Shown: positions 8,497 through 16,759 of the stretch, piece after piece | How positions within the stretch are numbered: position 1 is the first letter of the stretch | Layout: each line of letters starts with the position of its first letter | DNA from: Roseobacter sp. MED193 | GTDB taxonomy: Bacteria > Pseudomonadota > Alphaproteobacteria > Rhodobacterales > Rhodobacteraceae | DNA: 64,000 bases | Direction: 5' to 3' | NCBI RefSeq assembly: GCF_000152965.1 | Contig: NZ_CH902583.1 | Span: forward strand, 98,987-162,986 | Position numbers and translations under genes: made by a program | The notes under the pieces: model-generated | Seen by the model: the letters and a program-made list of their open reading frames with translations, nothing else | Databases searched by the model: none | Told to the model about the DNA's origin: nothing

Positions 8497-9048
8497 ATGA
8501 GCATATCCAGCGAGGCAAGCCTGCCTTATGGGCAGCAACATCGTAACAGGTTTGCGGGCAGTACACTTTCTGGTGGAGGCCTCGCAACGGCGATGCCATT
8601 GGTATTGAGTTTTGAGGCGAACTGGCGGCTGCGCACCGTTTTGCTGCGGGGCTTGGGACTTGCCATGATGGTCAGTGCCAGCGGGCTTTGGCTGTTTCCT
8701 GGCAGTGTTGCTGACCCTGAGCTTAACCTGTTGAAGGTTGGGCTGTCGGTGCTGTTCTTTGTGCTCGGTGCCGTGTTGATGACGACGCGTGATCTGCGCA
8801 ACCAGCCGGAGGCTTGTTTTGACCCGGTGCGCCGTGAATTGCGCGTGCTGCGCCGAGATGCGCATGGGCAGCCCAAGACTGTGCTGCGTCGTAGCTATGA
8901 CACTATTGGCGGTGCCCGGTTGAGCAACGGCGCAGTGCAATTGTTTGAAAATGACGGCAGCCTCTTGATCGAGGTGCCTCTTGGTAGTTCCGCCGCCCGT
9001 AGCCAATTGCGGGACCAGCTGAGCGGTGCTGTACAATTGTTCAGCTGA
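8497..9048 (+). CDS. Conserved-type membrane protein of unknown function, two TM helices
   Basis: A 183-residue protein I do not recognise. It has a polar N-terminus (1-40), two close hydrophobic segments (about 50-68 and 80-98) that form a membrane hairpin, and a soluble C-terminal part (about 100-183) beginning RDLRNQPEACFDPVRREL, with a beta-rich look resembling PH-like membrane-associated modules. The ATG has TTGAGG upstream. The gene stands alone between divergent rpsF and yceI, behind a perfect CtrA-type site, so it may be part of the cell-cycle or motility regulon. No enzyme motif is visible. Confidence 0.7.
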   Translation: MSISSEASLPYGQQHRNRFAGSTLSGGGLATAMPLVLSFEANWRLRTVLLRGLGLAMMVSASGLWLFPGSVADPELNLLKVGLSVLFFVLGAVLMTTRDLRNQPEACFDPVRRELRVLRRDAHGQPKTVLRRSYDTIGGARLSNGAVQLFENDGSLLIEVPLGSSAARSQLRDQLSGAVQLFS

Positions 9049-9106
9049 TCCGTTCACTTCCGCGTGATCGGTACTGTTGGGCACACCTAAGATAGTCAGT
9101 AAACAC

Positions 9107-9142
9107 AGGGCTCTGCGTCACCGCGTAGAGCCTTTGTTCTTT
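9107..9142 (+). terminator. Terminator after the two-TM protein gene
   Basis: GGCTCT-GCG..CGC-AGAGCC stem with a small bulge, followed by TTTGTTCTTTT, about 60 bases after the stop at 9048. Confidence 0.6.
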
Positions 9143-9257
9143 TCTCAACAGGTTATGTTGGAAAATGCCGGTTTCATTTTTTTGTCCTAGGTTACAAATT
9201 CAGTTCGTACGGTGAAAACACCTTCAAAACGCATTATCTCCAACGGAGCCTGAACTT

Positions 9258-9833
9258 ATGAAAAATATCCTAGCTGCTGTAGCACTTGTCGGCCTGAGCA
9301 CCACCGCAGCCCTCGCGGCCCCCGAGAAATACGTGCTGGATTCCAGCCACAGCCAGGTTGTGTTCAACTATAACCACCTTGGGTTCTCGACCACCTGGGG
9401 CATGTTCTCTGGTTTCGAAGGCGAGATCATGTTCGATCAGGAAGCCCCTGCAAACTCCAGTGTCTCCGTTTCCATGCCGCTGAGCTCGATGCTGACAGGC
9501 TGGCAGGCCCGTTTCGACCACTTCATGTCCAAAGACTTCTTTGGCGCCGAGGGCGACGAACTGGTCACCTTTAAATCGACCAAGATCGAAGTGACTGGCG
9601 ACACCACCGCCAAGATCACTGGTGATTTGACCCTAAATGGCGTCACCAAGTCGGTGGTGCTGGATGCGACACTGAACCAAGCTGGTGATCACCCGATGGC
9701 AGGTAAGCCCTGGGCTGGTTTCGACGCCACCACAACCTTGGTGCGCAACGACTTTGGCCTGGGCAAATTTGCACCCTATGTGAGCGACGAAGTGGCTTTG
9801 CAGATCTCTGTTGAAGCGATGAAAGCTGACTAA
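9258..9833 (+). CDS. YceI-family periplasmic lipid-binding protein
   Basis: Secreted protein of 191 residues. A Sec signal (residues 1-20, cleaved after AALA-A) precedes a complete YceI beta-barrel (KYVLDSSHSQVVFNYNHLGF, DHFMSKDFFGAE, LTLNGVTKSVVLDATLN, FGLGKFAPYVSDEVALQISVE). The family binds isoprenoid-type lipids such as polyprenyl or quinone-like molecules in the periplasm. GGAG stands 11 bases before the ATG. It is convergent with a cytochrome b561-YceI fusion encoded 0.6 kb downstream on the other strand, so two YceI modules lie close together. Ligand and pathway unknown. Confidence 0.93.
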   Translation: MKNILAAVALVGLSTTAALAAPEKYVLDSSHSQVVFNYNHLGFSTTWGMFSGFEGEIMFDQEAPANSSVSVSMPLSSMLTGWQARFDHFMSKDFFGAEGDELVTFKSTKIEVTGDTTAKITGDLTLNGVTKSVVLDATLNQAGDHPMAGKPWAGFDATTTLVRNDFGLGKFAPYVSDEVALQISVEAMKAD

Positions 9834-10272
9834 CAGCTGCTGAGCAGCTTTGGTGAGCAATAAGGTTGAGGCGCCGCGTCCCACAGGGAGGCGGCGCTTT
9901 TTCATGTATGAGGCCCTGGCGGTAATTCCGCGCTGCTGCCTCGTCGCATAACCCAAAAACCATGGTGACATCTGTGATACCAAACCCCTCATGTCGCAGA
10001 CTATCAGCGAGGGCGTTGAATTGTGGATTTGTGAGCGTGAGGCAATCTATCTGAAATGCCTCAGCCTGTGGGTGGTGATCTTCGACCTCCCACAAAACCC
10101 GCAACAGGCTGTCCTGCGGGCGTTCCGTGCTCTTTAGGTAAAAGAGCGCGCTGCCCTTTGCGAGGTTGCTTTGCTGCGTAAACCACTTGGCGTTTGCGAC
10201 TGACCAAACAAGCCAGAGCGCGCCAGTTGGTGTGCTAGAGTGGCTTACGTCGTAGGAAATGCGGGTCAACAT
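9643..10272 (-). CDS. Doubtful hypothetical frame, partly antisense to yceI
   Basis: An open frame of 209 codons starting with ATG at 10272 behind GAGG. The first 125 codons (10272 to about 9900) lie in otherwise empty sequence and read like an ordinary soluble protein (for example LWLVWSVANAKWF, RVLWEVEDHHPQAEAFQ). The rest runs through the yceI terminator and then antisense through the yceI 3' end, where it reads like a shadow. It may be a real gene whose original stop was lost, a remnant, or noise. No family recognised. Confidence 0.3.
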   Translation of the reverse strand: MLTRISYDVSHSSTPTGALWLVWSVANAKWFTQQSNLAKGSALFYLKSTERPQDSLLRVLWEVEDHHPQAEAFQIDCLTLTNPQFNALADSLRHEGFGITDVTMVFGLCDEAAARNYRQGLIHEKAPPPCGTRRLNLIAHQSCSAAVSQLSSLQQRSAKPLRRSHRVQICPGQSRCAPRLWWRRNQPRAYLPSGDHQLGSVSHPAPPTW

Positions 10273-10370
10273 CGCCTCAAAATGGCGCAGGTAGGCCAGG
10301 CTGTCGATGCTATCCTAACCCCCAATCCATAAATCAGCACTCACGGACCTGGCCCTCGACCCTAGAAACG

Positions 10371-10402
10371 GAAAACCTCCCCAGGTTGCCCTGGAGAGGT
10401 TT
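10371..10402 (-). terminator. Terminator of the cytochrome b561-YceI gene
   Basis: On the minus strand AACCTC-CCAGG..CCTGG-GAGGTTTT forms a near-perfect stem about 33 bases after the stop; the T-run is short. Confidence 0.65.
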
Positions 10403-10434
10403 GGTGAGTGGTGGTTTGTGAGTGGGGCGCGGCG

Positions 10435-11757
10435 TTAGTTGGTTTGTTGAGCGGTCAGGGAAATATCCAGAACAACTTCAAAGCCCAGTGTACCCTCGTC
10501 CTGGGTGCCCGCACCAATGTCAAAGTCGAGCCTGTTCACCACTGCCTGGCCCTGCATCTGGGCGGTGTCGCCATTGATCTGCAGGGTAAAGGGCAGAGTG
10601 AGGGGCTGGGTCTTGTCACGGATCGTCAGCTCTCCGACTGCTTGATAACCGTTCTCCAGCTTTTCCAACTGGGCCTCAAACCGGGCTTTGGGGTAGGTGG
10701 AGCTATCAAAGTAATCCGCCCCCATAGCCTGATCCGTGACGGTCCCAAGGGTAAGTGAGGCAATGTCTATCTCAACCGCAACCTTGCCTGCGGGGCCGGG
10801 TGATTCCGGGTTATCAAAAGTGATAGCTGCTTCCCAGTTGGCAAAAGATCCGCTGACGCCACTGCCCATCTGCTGGATCGTGAGGCCAAGAGTACCCTCC
10901 TGAACCGCCCAATTCCCAGCGCCTGCGGTCTCAGCCATCTCGCTGGAGGCGCCTGCCTCTGCGGTCTGTTCTGTCACCGGGTTCGGCTCGGCATGGCTAT
11001 GACTGCTGTGATCTTGGGCTTCTGATCCCAGCATGGTACCGCCGGTTAGCACTGCAGCCCAGACCACCAATGCAATGCCTGCCGGTGCCATACTGTGCTG
11101 CTGCGCGGGAGGCATTGGCAGATCGCCTGAGTTGGGCAGCATGCGCCGTAGGGTTGCATCGCGGTCGATCACCGCATGTTTCAACGCGCCCGCAACGTGC
11201 AGCCCGAAAGTGACAAGCAGGGCTTTGGTAGAAATCCAGTGCAGCGCTCCAAACAGCCCGGCGGTGGCTTCAGACTTGGCGACAAAGGGCAGATCTTGTC
11301 CAAAGGGCCACCAGATTGGGGCAAAACCTGTGCTGGCAGCATGGTGGATCCAGCCGGTCAAGGGAGTTGCGACCATGGCCCCATAAAGTACCCAGTGCAC
11401 AACCTCTGCCGCCAGCGCTTCAGGTTTGTTTTCAGGGTGCAGTAGGCCTGGCTTGGGCTGAGACAGCGCCCATAGGATACGGGCTAGCCCGGTAAAAAAG
11501 GCTGCAACGCCAATGGTCTTGTGGATCGTAAACAGTAAAACGGCGCGCGATAGCGTCTGCGCAGAGCCATCAAAACTGGGGCTTTGGATTTCGTGTGCCA
11601 GATTGTTGGCAATCAATCCAATCAAAAAGGCCGAAACTAACAACAGAGCTGTAAGCCAGTGAAAGCTCTTGGTGACACTGCCGTAGCTGGAGGTGGTGTT
11701 TTGGGCGGACACTTGGGCGGTTCCTTGTACAGGTAGGGTGCCTTTCAATCTAGCCAT
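10435..11757 (-). CDS. Cytochrome b561-YceI fusion protein
   Basis: A 440-residue protein made of two parts. The first (about 20-200) is a di-haem cytochrome b561 with four membrane helices and the expected histidines (KSFHWL, LFTIHKTIG, VVHWVLYG with WIHH, and FGLHVAGALKH), which moves electrons across the inner membrane. A further helix and a His-rich linker (DHSSHSHAEPN) lead to a YceI domain at about 265-440 (lipid/quinone-type ligand pocket) that would face the periplasm. I start at the ATG at 11757 because the cytochrome begins soon after; the frame stays open to 12039 but would overlap the fabD promoter and start. No clear Shine-Dalgarno. An electron-transfer role using a bound isoprenoid is inference. 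Confidence 0.88.
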   Translation of the reverse strand: MARLKGTLPVQGTAQVSAQNTTSSYGSVTKSFHWLTALLLVSAFLIGLIANNLAHEIQSPSFDGSAQTLSRAVLLFTIHKTIGVAAFFTGLARILWALSQPKPGLLHPENKPEALAAEVVHWVLYGAMVATPLTGWIHHAASTGFAPIWWPFGQDLPFVAKSEATAGLFGALHWISTKALLVTFGLHVAGALKHAVIDRDATLRRMLPNSGDLPMPPAQQHSMAPAGIALVVWAAVLTGGTMLGSEAQDHSSHSHAEPNPVTEQTAEAGASSEMAETAGAGNWAVQEGTLGLTIQQMGSGVSGSFANWEAAITFDNPESPGPAGKVAVEIDIASLTLGTVTDQAMGADYFDSSTYPKARFEAQLEKLENGYQAVGELTIRDKTQPLTLPFTLQINGDTAQMQGQAVVNRLDFDIGAGTQDEGTLGFEVVLDISLTAQQTN

Positions 11758-11954
11758 ACGGCAAAACCATGCAATGGGGGGCAATGTCCGTTTGCGAACA
11801 GCGACTGTGCAGAACGCGGCAACGAGCGCGGTCCCTTCGCCGGGCGCCTTGGCCCTAGGCGAGACAGGCAAAGGAGAACTCTGTCCAGTTCTCTTGTACG
11901 TTGGGTCAGCTGCGGCTAAACCGGGGAAAACGACAGCGAAGGAAGTGACCCTTA

Positions 11955-12890
11955 ATGACGATCGCATTTGTATTTCCGGGGCAGGGCGCCCAGGCCATTG
12001 GAATGGGCCAGGCATTGGCAGAGACTTATCCGGCGGCAAAGGCTGTCTTTGAGGAGGTCGACGCGGCGCTGGAGGAAAACCTCAGCACATTGATCTGGGA
12101 GGGCGACATCGAGACGCTGACCCTGACCCAGAACGCCCAACCAGCCCTGATGGCCACGTCTTTGGCGGCGATGCGCGCGTTGGAGGCCGAGGGCATTGCG
12201 ATTGATCATGCCAAATTTGTAGCGGGTCATTCGCTTGGGGAATATTCGGCGCTGGCCGCTTCTGGTGCGATTTCCATTGCCGATACCGCACGCTTGCTGC
12301 GTACTCGCGGCGAAGCCATGCAAAGTGCGGTTCCCGTCGGTGTGGGCGCTATGGCTGCGCTGTTGGGGCTGGATTTTGCCACCGTAAAAGAGGTCGCCGC
12401 CGAAGCCGCCGCGCCAGGCGAAGTGGTTCAGGCCGCCAATGACAATGATCCTACTCAGGTGGTTGTCTCTGGTCACAAGGCCGCTGTGGAGCGCGCCGCT
12501 GAGATCGCCAAGGGGCGGGGTGCTAAGCGTGCAGTAATGCTGCCGGTCTCGGCTCCGTTTCACTGTGCGCTGATGCAGCCTGCTGCAGATGTCATGGCAG
12601 AGGCCCTGGCTGAGGTCGAGATCAAAGCCCCTGCCGTGCCGCTGATCGCCAATGTACGCGCTGATGCGGTGAGCGATCCGGCTGAAATCCGCCAATTGTT
12701 GGTCGAGCAGGTCACTGGGTCGGTGCGCTGGCGCGAAAGCGTTCAGGTGATGGCTGCCAAGGGCGTCACTGAATTTTGGGAAATCGGCTCTGGCAAGGCG
12801 CTGTCGGGCATGATCCGAAAAATTGAGCGCAGCCTGACCTGTCGCCAGTTTGGCACCCCCGAGGCGGTTGCAGCCGTCAAGGAAGCTTGA
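11955..12890 (+). CDS. fabD: Malonyl-CoA:ACP transacylase
   Basis: Transfers malonate from CoA to acyl carrier protein, supplying fatty-acid elongation in the cytoplasm. The 311-residue sequence has the N-terminal FPGQGAQAIGMGQ, the nucleophile elbow GHSLGEYSAL (Ser about 92), the catalytic His in APFHCALM (about 201) and the C-terminal WEIGSGKALSGMIRK. First gene of the fatty-acid block fabD-fabG-acpP-(hisA-like)-fabF. The 197 bases before it separate it from the divergent b561-YceI gene and must hold both promoters. Confidence 0.97.
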   Translation: MTIAFVFPGQGAQAIGMGQALAETYPAAKAVFEEVDAALEENLSTLIWEGDIETLTLTQNAQPALMATSLAAMRALEAEGIAIDHAKFVAGHSLGEYSALAASGAISIADTARLLRTRGEAMQSAVPVGVGAMAALLGLDFATVKEVAAEAAAPGEVVQAANDNDPTQVVVSGHKAAVERAAEIAKGRGAKRAVMLPVSAPFHCALMQPAADVMAEALAEVEIKAPAVPLIANVRADAVSDPAEIRQLLVEQVTGSVRWRESVQVMAAKGVTEFWEIGSGKALSGMIRKIERSLTCRQFGTPEAVAAVKEA

Positions 12891-12968
12891 GCCCACGCAC
12901 ATGAGATAGGTGTGGCCGGGTGTGGCAGGAATGACCTGGGCCAAGTACCTGAAAACAGAGGAAATGAC

Positions 12969-13706
12969 ATGTTTGATTTGACTGGCAAAAATGCCTTGGT
13001 AACCGGTGCCTCGGGTGGCATCGGCGGCGATATCGCCCGCGCCCTACATGCAGCGGGGGCAACTGTTGCGCTCTCTGGCACCCGCGAAGCCCCGCTGCAG
13101 GAACTGGCAGCTGAACTTGGCGAGCGGGCCCATGTGGTGACCTGCAATCTGAGCGATGCCGAGGCCGTTGAGGCTCTGCCTAAACAGGCGGCTGAGGCCA
13201 TGGGCAGCGTTGATATCCTGGTGAACAATGCCGGGATCACCAAAGACAATCTGTTCATGCGGATGAAGGATGACGAGTGGCAGAGTGTGCTGGAGGTGAA
13301 CCTCACCTCAACCATGCGCCTGTGCCGTGGGGTGATGCGCGGGATGATGAAGGCCCGTTGGGGTCGTATCATTAATATCTCTTCGATTGTTGGCGCCACC
13401 GGCAATCCGGGGCAGGGCAACTATGCCGCTTCCAAAGCGGGGATGATCGGCATGTCGAAATCCATCGCCTATGAGGTCGCAAATCGGGGCATCACGGTGA
13501 ACGCGGTTGCACCTGGTTTCATTGCCACCGCCATGACCGATAAGCTGAACGATGCGCAAAAAGACGCCATCCTGACCCAGATTCCTGCCGCGCGTATGGG
13601 GGATTCGAAAGAAATCGCCGCAGCGGTGCTCTATCTCGCCAGCCCAGAGGCTGCCTATGTGACTGGGACGACGCTGCATGTGAACGGCGGTATGGCGATG
13701 CTCTAG
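12969..13706 (+). CDS. fabG: 3-oxoacyl-[ACP] reductase
   Basis: NADPH-dependent reductase of 3-oxoacyl-ACP, a short-chain dehydrogenase of 245 residues. It shows the cofactor loop TGASGGIGGDIA (about 12-23), NNAG (about 85-88), catalytic Ser in ISSIVGATG, and YAASKAG with Tyr/Lys at about 150/154, plus the FabG-typical APGFIATAMTD. The ATG at 12969 has GAGGAAATGAC before it; an earlier in-frame start at 12912 would add 19 residues not found in the family. Lies 78 bases behind fabD. Confidence 0.97.
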   Translation: MFDLTGKNALVTGASGGIGGDIARALHAAGATVALSGTREAPLQELAAELGERAHVVTCNLSDAEAVEALPKQAAEAMGSVDILVNNAGITKDNLFMRMKDDEWQSVLEVNLTSTMRLCRGVMRGMMKARWGRIINISSIVGATGNPGQGNYAASKAGMIGMSKSIAYEVANRGITVNAVAPGFIATAMTDKLNDAQKDAILTQIPAARMGDSKEIAAAVLYLASPEAAYVTGTTLHVNGGMAML

Positions 13707-13806
13707 CGGTGTTTGTGTTGTGATATTGCCCTAAAACGGAACAGAAAAATGTTGCAGAATCGGGTTGCTCACAGCACAAGTTCCCCCTGGCCGTTGAGAA
13801 TATCAT

Positions 13807-13818
13807 ATTGATATCAAT
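13807..13818. repeat. Perfect 12-bp palindrome upstream of acpP
   Basis: ATTGATATCAAT, in an AT-rich patch about 100 bases after fabG and 300 before acpP. It could be an operator, but has no spacer and is not a normal FNR box. Confidence 0.3.
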
Positions 13819-13934
13819 AGGGTCTTAGAAATACTCGGTGTTGCCCCTTGTCCTTGAGGACGGGCGGCGCCATTTGCTCGACTGGGCCGGTCACTGCAGA
13901 CCATAGGCGTGAACAGCAGATGTAGCGAAACCAT

Positions 13935-13962
13935 TTGCCTCTGCGCTGGTCTGTGCTATAGG
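13935..13962 (+). promoter_or_regulatory. Candidate acpP promoter and long leader
   Basis: TTGCCT, 16 bases, TATAGG looks like a housekeeping promoter. Transcription from here would give acpP a leader of about 150 bases with a GCTCTC/GAGAGC hairpin at 14013-14030. The whole 13707-14117 gap holds no plausible gene. Confidence 0.45.
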
Positions 13963-14117
13963 CGGCCCGTATTCGTCCTGACGTTTCCCTGGGAAGGGGA
14001 AGCGATCGGGTAGCTCTCGTTTCTGAGAGCAGAACCGCCCGCATCGGGCAAAACAATGCCACCCCAAGCGGGAACGGGCAAAACCGGGCAATCTGCCCTG
14101 AAGAACGAGGAAATGAC

Positions 14118-14351
14118 ATGAGCGACGTCGCAGACCGCGTAAAAAAGATCGTTGTAGAGCACCTGGGTGTTGAAGAAGAAAAAGTGACCGAAAACGCGTC
14201 CTTCATCGACGATTTGGGTGCAGACAGCCTCGACACCGTTGAGCTGGTCATGGCATTTGAAGAAGAGTTCGGTATCGAAATCCCCGATGATGCGGCGGAA
14301 ACCATCCAGACATTTGGCGACGCAGTGAAGTTCATCACCGAAGCTTCCTAA
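14118..14351 (+). CDS. acpP: Acyl carrier protein
   Basis: Carries growing acyl chains on a phosphopantetheine arm. The 77-residue acidic protein shows the attachment motif [20 protein letters not shown], with the modified Ser at about residue 37, and helix [16 protein letters not shown]. Preceded by GAGGAAATGAC, the same ribosome site sequence as fabG. It lies between fabG and fabF as in many bacteria, with its own promoter region and its own terminator, consistent with very high expression. Confidence 0.98.
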   Translation: MSDVADRVKKIVVEHLGVEEEKVTENASFIDDLGADSLDTVELVMAFEEEFGIEIPDDAAETIQTFGDAVKFITEAS

Positions 14352-14378
14352 GTTTCAATCACAGTAATGTGATCGACT

Positions 14379-14412
14379 AAACGGCGCTTTCCACCAGGGA
14401 AGCGCCGTTTTG
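14379..14412 (+). terminator. Terminator of acpP
   Basis: AAACGGCGCTT/AAGCGCCGTTTT stem with an 8-base loop, 27 bases after the stop codon. Confidence 0.85.
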
Positions 14413-14508
14413 CGTCTCCCGCCCCTTTCTGTTCTGCCGCAGGCTCGACCTATGGTGCATCGATATGTGCTATCATGCAGAGGTTGAGCAATCAGGAGGA
14501 ACTTCGGG

Positions 14509-15252
14509 ATGCAGATTTATCCAACAATGGAACTGCTAGACGGGCACTGTGTTACCCTGGAAAAGGGGCGCTTGGATGACCCTCTTGTCTGGCATGTGGA
14601 TCCGATCGCAAAGGCGAGAGAATTTGCCGCCTGCGGCGCCGAATGGATGCATCTGACCGATTTCAACGCAGTCCAGGGCGATGACAGCAACCAAGATCTG
14701 GTCAAGGAAATCATCCGCACCGTGGGTATCCCGGTCCAGCTGGGTGGTGGCATGCGGAGCCGAGAAAGCGTCGAATCCTGGATCGACCAGGGAGCGGGCC
14801 GTGTGGTGGTCGGGACACTGGCGGCTTTGGATCCGACTTTGGTCTCTGAGTTGGCGAAACAGCACCCTGATCAAATTGTGCTGGCGGTGGATGTCTGGCA
14901 GGGGCAGGTCATGACTGAAGGCTGGCGAAAAGCAGGGGCTTTTGATCCAGAAACCTATATTTCCGCCTTTGGAACGGCTCCCTTTGCAGGAATCATTGTT
15001 ACAGATATCGACAGCGATATGTCTGATCTAGATGCGCAATTGGGTTTGATCTCGGGTCTGGCTGCGGTCGCGCATGCCCCGGTGATCGCCAGCGGTGTTG
15101 TGCGCAGCGCCGATGATATCTCGCGCCTGAAATATATCAACAATATTGCGGGCACATTGGTCGGTCGGGCGCTGTTCCGTAAGACCTTAACGCTAGAAGA
15201 GGCCTTGGATGTCGCCCAGCCACAGCCCGAGCAAGTCGCTGAATTCATTTGA
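14509..15252 (+). CDS. HisA-like TIM-barrel protein, catalytic Asp altered
   Basis: A 247-residue beta/alpha barrel related to phosphoribosyl-formimino-AICAR isomerase (HisA). Both phosphate-binding loops are present (LGGGMRS near 78 and ASGVVRSADDI with GTLVGRALF further on), and the second acidic residue is kept (LAVDVWQG, Asp128). However the first-strand Asp, which is the catalytic residue 8 in HisA (PAID), is Glu here (PTMELLDG), and the DGT loop after the TDID motif reads SDMSD. It is not in a histidine operon but between acpP and fabF. AGGAGG precedes the start. It may be a HisA paralogue with a changed substrate; a weak HisA is the alternative. A standard hisA is expected elsewhere in the genome. 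Confidence 0.8.
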   Translation: MQIYPTMELLDGHCVTLEKGRLDDPLVWHVDPIAKAREFAACGAEWMHLTDFNAVQGDDSNQDLVKEIIRTVGIPVQLGGGMRSRESVESWIDQGAGRVVVGTLAALDPTLVSELAKQHPDQIVLAVDVWQGQVMTEGWRKAGAFDPETYISAFGTAPFAGIIVTDIDSDMSDLDAQLGLISGLAAVAHAPVIASGVVRSADDISRLKYINNIAGTLVGRALFRKTLTLEEALDVAQPQPEQVAEFI

Positions 15253-15493
15253 TCTAGACCGGCGTTGTTCTTGACCCTGCACGGGCAATGACCGGGTCGT
15301 CCCTCCGCGGGGGGGGAACGGAGCAGCAGTTTTCGTGGTGGGCGCGCGCTGCCCTTTGCCCGGTTGCTCGTTTGTGGCGAAGATCGACTTGTTTTGAAAA
15401 CTCCTCTGCCAAGGTTTTATTGGCGCACTTGCACCTCTTGGGCATTACAAGCTATCTGGGTGAGCGAATTGCCGAGGCAGAGGAGAGCAAGGA

Positions 15494-16759
15494 ATGCGTC
15501 GAGTCGTTGTAACCGGACTGGGATTGGTCACACCATTGGCGACCGGAGTCGAAGAGACTTGGTCGAGCCTGTTGGACGGTCAGTCTGGCGCCGGGCCAAT
15601 TACGCTGTTTGACGCAGAGGCCAGCGGTGTTGCAACCACCTATGCCTGCGAGGTTCCGCGTGGGGATGGCACAGAGGGCACCTTTAATCCCGATGACTGG
15701 GTAATCAAGAAAGATCAGAAAAAGATCGATGACTTTATCCTCTATGGCATCGCCGCCGCCGAAATGGCCGTGCGGGATGCGGCGTGGACTCCAGAAGACA
15801 CAGAAAGCCTGGAGCGCACTGGCGTGATGATCGGCTCCGGTATCGGAGGGCTCAGTTCCATCGCGGATACAGCCGTGATGATCAAGGAAAAAGGCCCGCG
15901 CCGGGTGTCTCCTTTCTTTATTCCGGGTGCCTTGATCAATTTGATCTCTGGCCAGGTTTCCATCCGCTTTGGCTTCAAAGGCCCAAATCACTCGGTTGTG
16001 ACAGCTTGTTCGACGGGGGCCCACGCCATTGGCGATGCGGCCCGGCTGATCAAATCCGGTGATGCCGATGTGATGATTGCAGGCGGAGCCGAAGCGGCGA
16101 TCTGTGAGATTGGCATTGCCGGCTTTAACGCCTGTAAGGCGCTGTCGACCAAACGGGCGGATGACCCCAAATCTGCCTCGCGCCCTTATGATTCCGATCG
16201 TGACGGGTTTGTCATGGGCGAGGGGGCTGGGGTTGTAGTGCTGGAAGACTATGAGCACGCCAAGGCGCGCGGCGCCAAGATCTACGCCGAGGTTCTGGGC
16301 TACGGGTTGTCTGGTGATGCCTACCACATCACCGCGCCATCCGAGACAGGCGAAGGCGGCGAGCGTTCCATGCGTGCCGCGCTGAAGAATGCGGGTCTTG
16401 AGCCCAAGGACGTTGATTATATCAATGCCCACGGCACCTCAACTATGGCCGATACGATTGAACTTGGTGCCGTAGAGCGGATGCTTGGGGATCACGCGGC
16501 CAATGTCACCATGTCCTCGACCAAATCCTCTACCGGCCACCTCTTGGGGGCTGCTGGTGCGATCGAGGCCATCTTTTCGATCCTCGCGATTCGGGATCAG
16601 GTGGCCCCGCCGACCATTAACCTGGACAACCAAGCGGTTGAAACACCGATTGATCTGGCGCCAAATACCAAGCGTGCGCGCAAGATTGATGTGGCCCTGT
16701 CCAATTCCTTTGGCTTTGGCGGCACCAATGCCTCTGTTGTCTTCGGGAAGCCCAAATAG
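15494..16759 (+). CDS. fabF: 3-oxoacyl-[ACP] synthase II
   Basis: Condensing enzyme of fatty-acid elongation, 421 residues. It has the N-terminal RRVVVTGLGLVTPLATG, the nucleophile Cys in TACSTGAHAIGDA (about 174), the two catalytic His in NAHGTSTM and KSSTGHLLGAAG, and the C-terminal NSFGFGGTNASVVF. Lengths and motifs fit FabF and not FabB/FabH. The 241 bases between it and the HisA-like gene contain no gene. mltG begins at the base right after the stop codon, so the two are co-transcribed. Confidence 0.97.
   Translation: MRRVVVTGLGLVTPLATGVEETWSSLLDGQSGAGPITLFDAEASGVATTYACEVPRGDGTEGTFNPDDWVIKKDQKKIDDFILYGIAAAEMAVRDAAWTPEDTESLERTGVMIGSGIGGLSSIADTAVMIKEKGPRRVSPFFIPGALINLISGQVSIRFGFKGPNHSVVTACSTGAHAIGDAARLIKSGDADVMIAGGAEAAICEIGIAGFNACKALSTKRADDPKSASRPYDSDRDGFVMGEGAGVVVLEDYEHAKARGAKIYAEVLGYGLSGDAYHITAPSETGEGGERSMRAALKNAGLEPKDVDYINAHGTSTMADTIELGAVERMLGDHAANVTMSSTKSSTGHLLGAAGAIEAIFSILAIRDQVAPPTINLDNQAVETPIDLAPNTKRARKIDVALSNSFGFGGTNASVVFGKPK

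Noticed and set aside
13807-13818. FNR-like TTGAT/ATCAA halves
   Set aside because: FNR boxes need four bases between the halves; here there are none.
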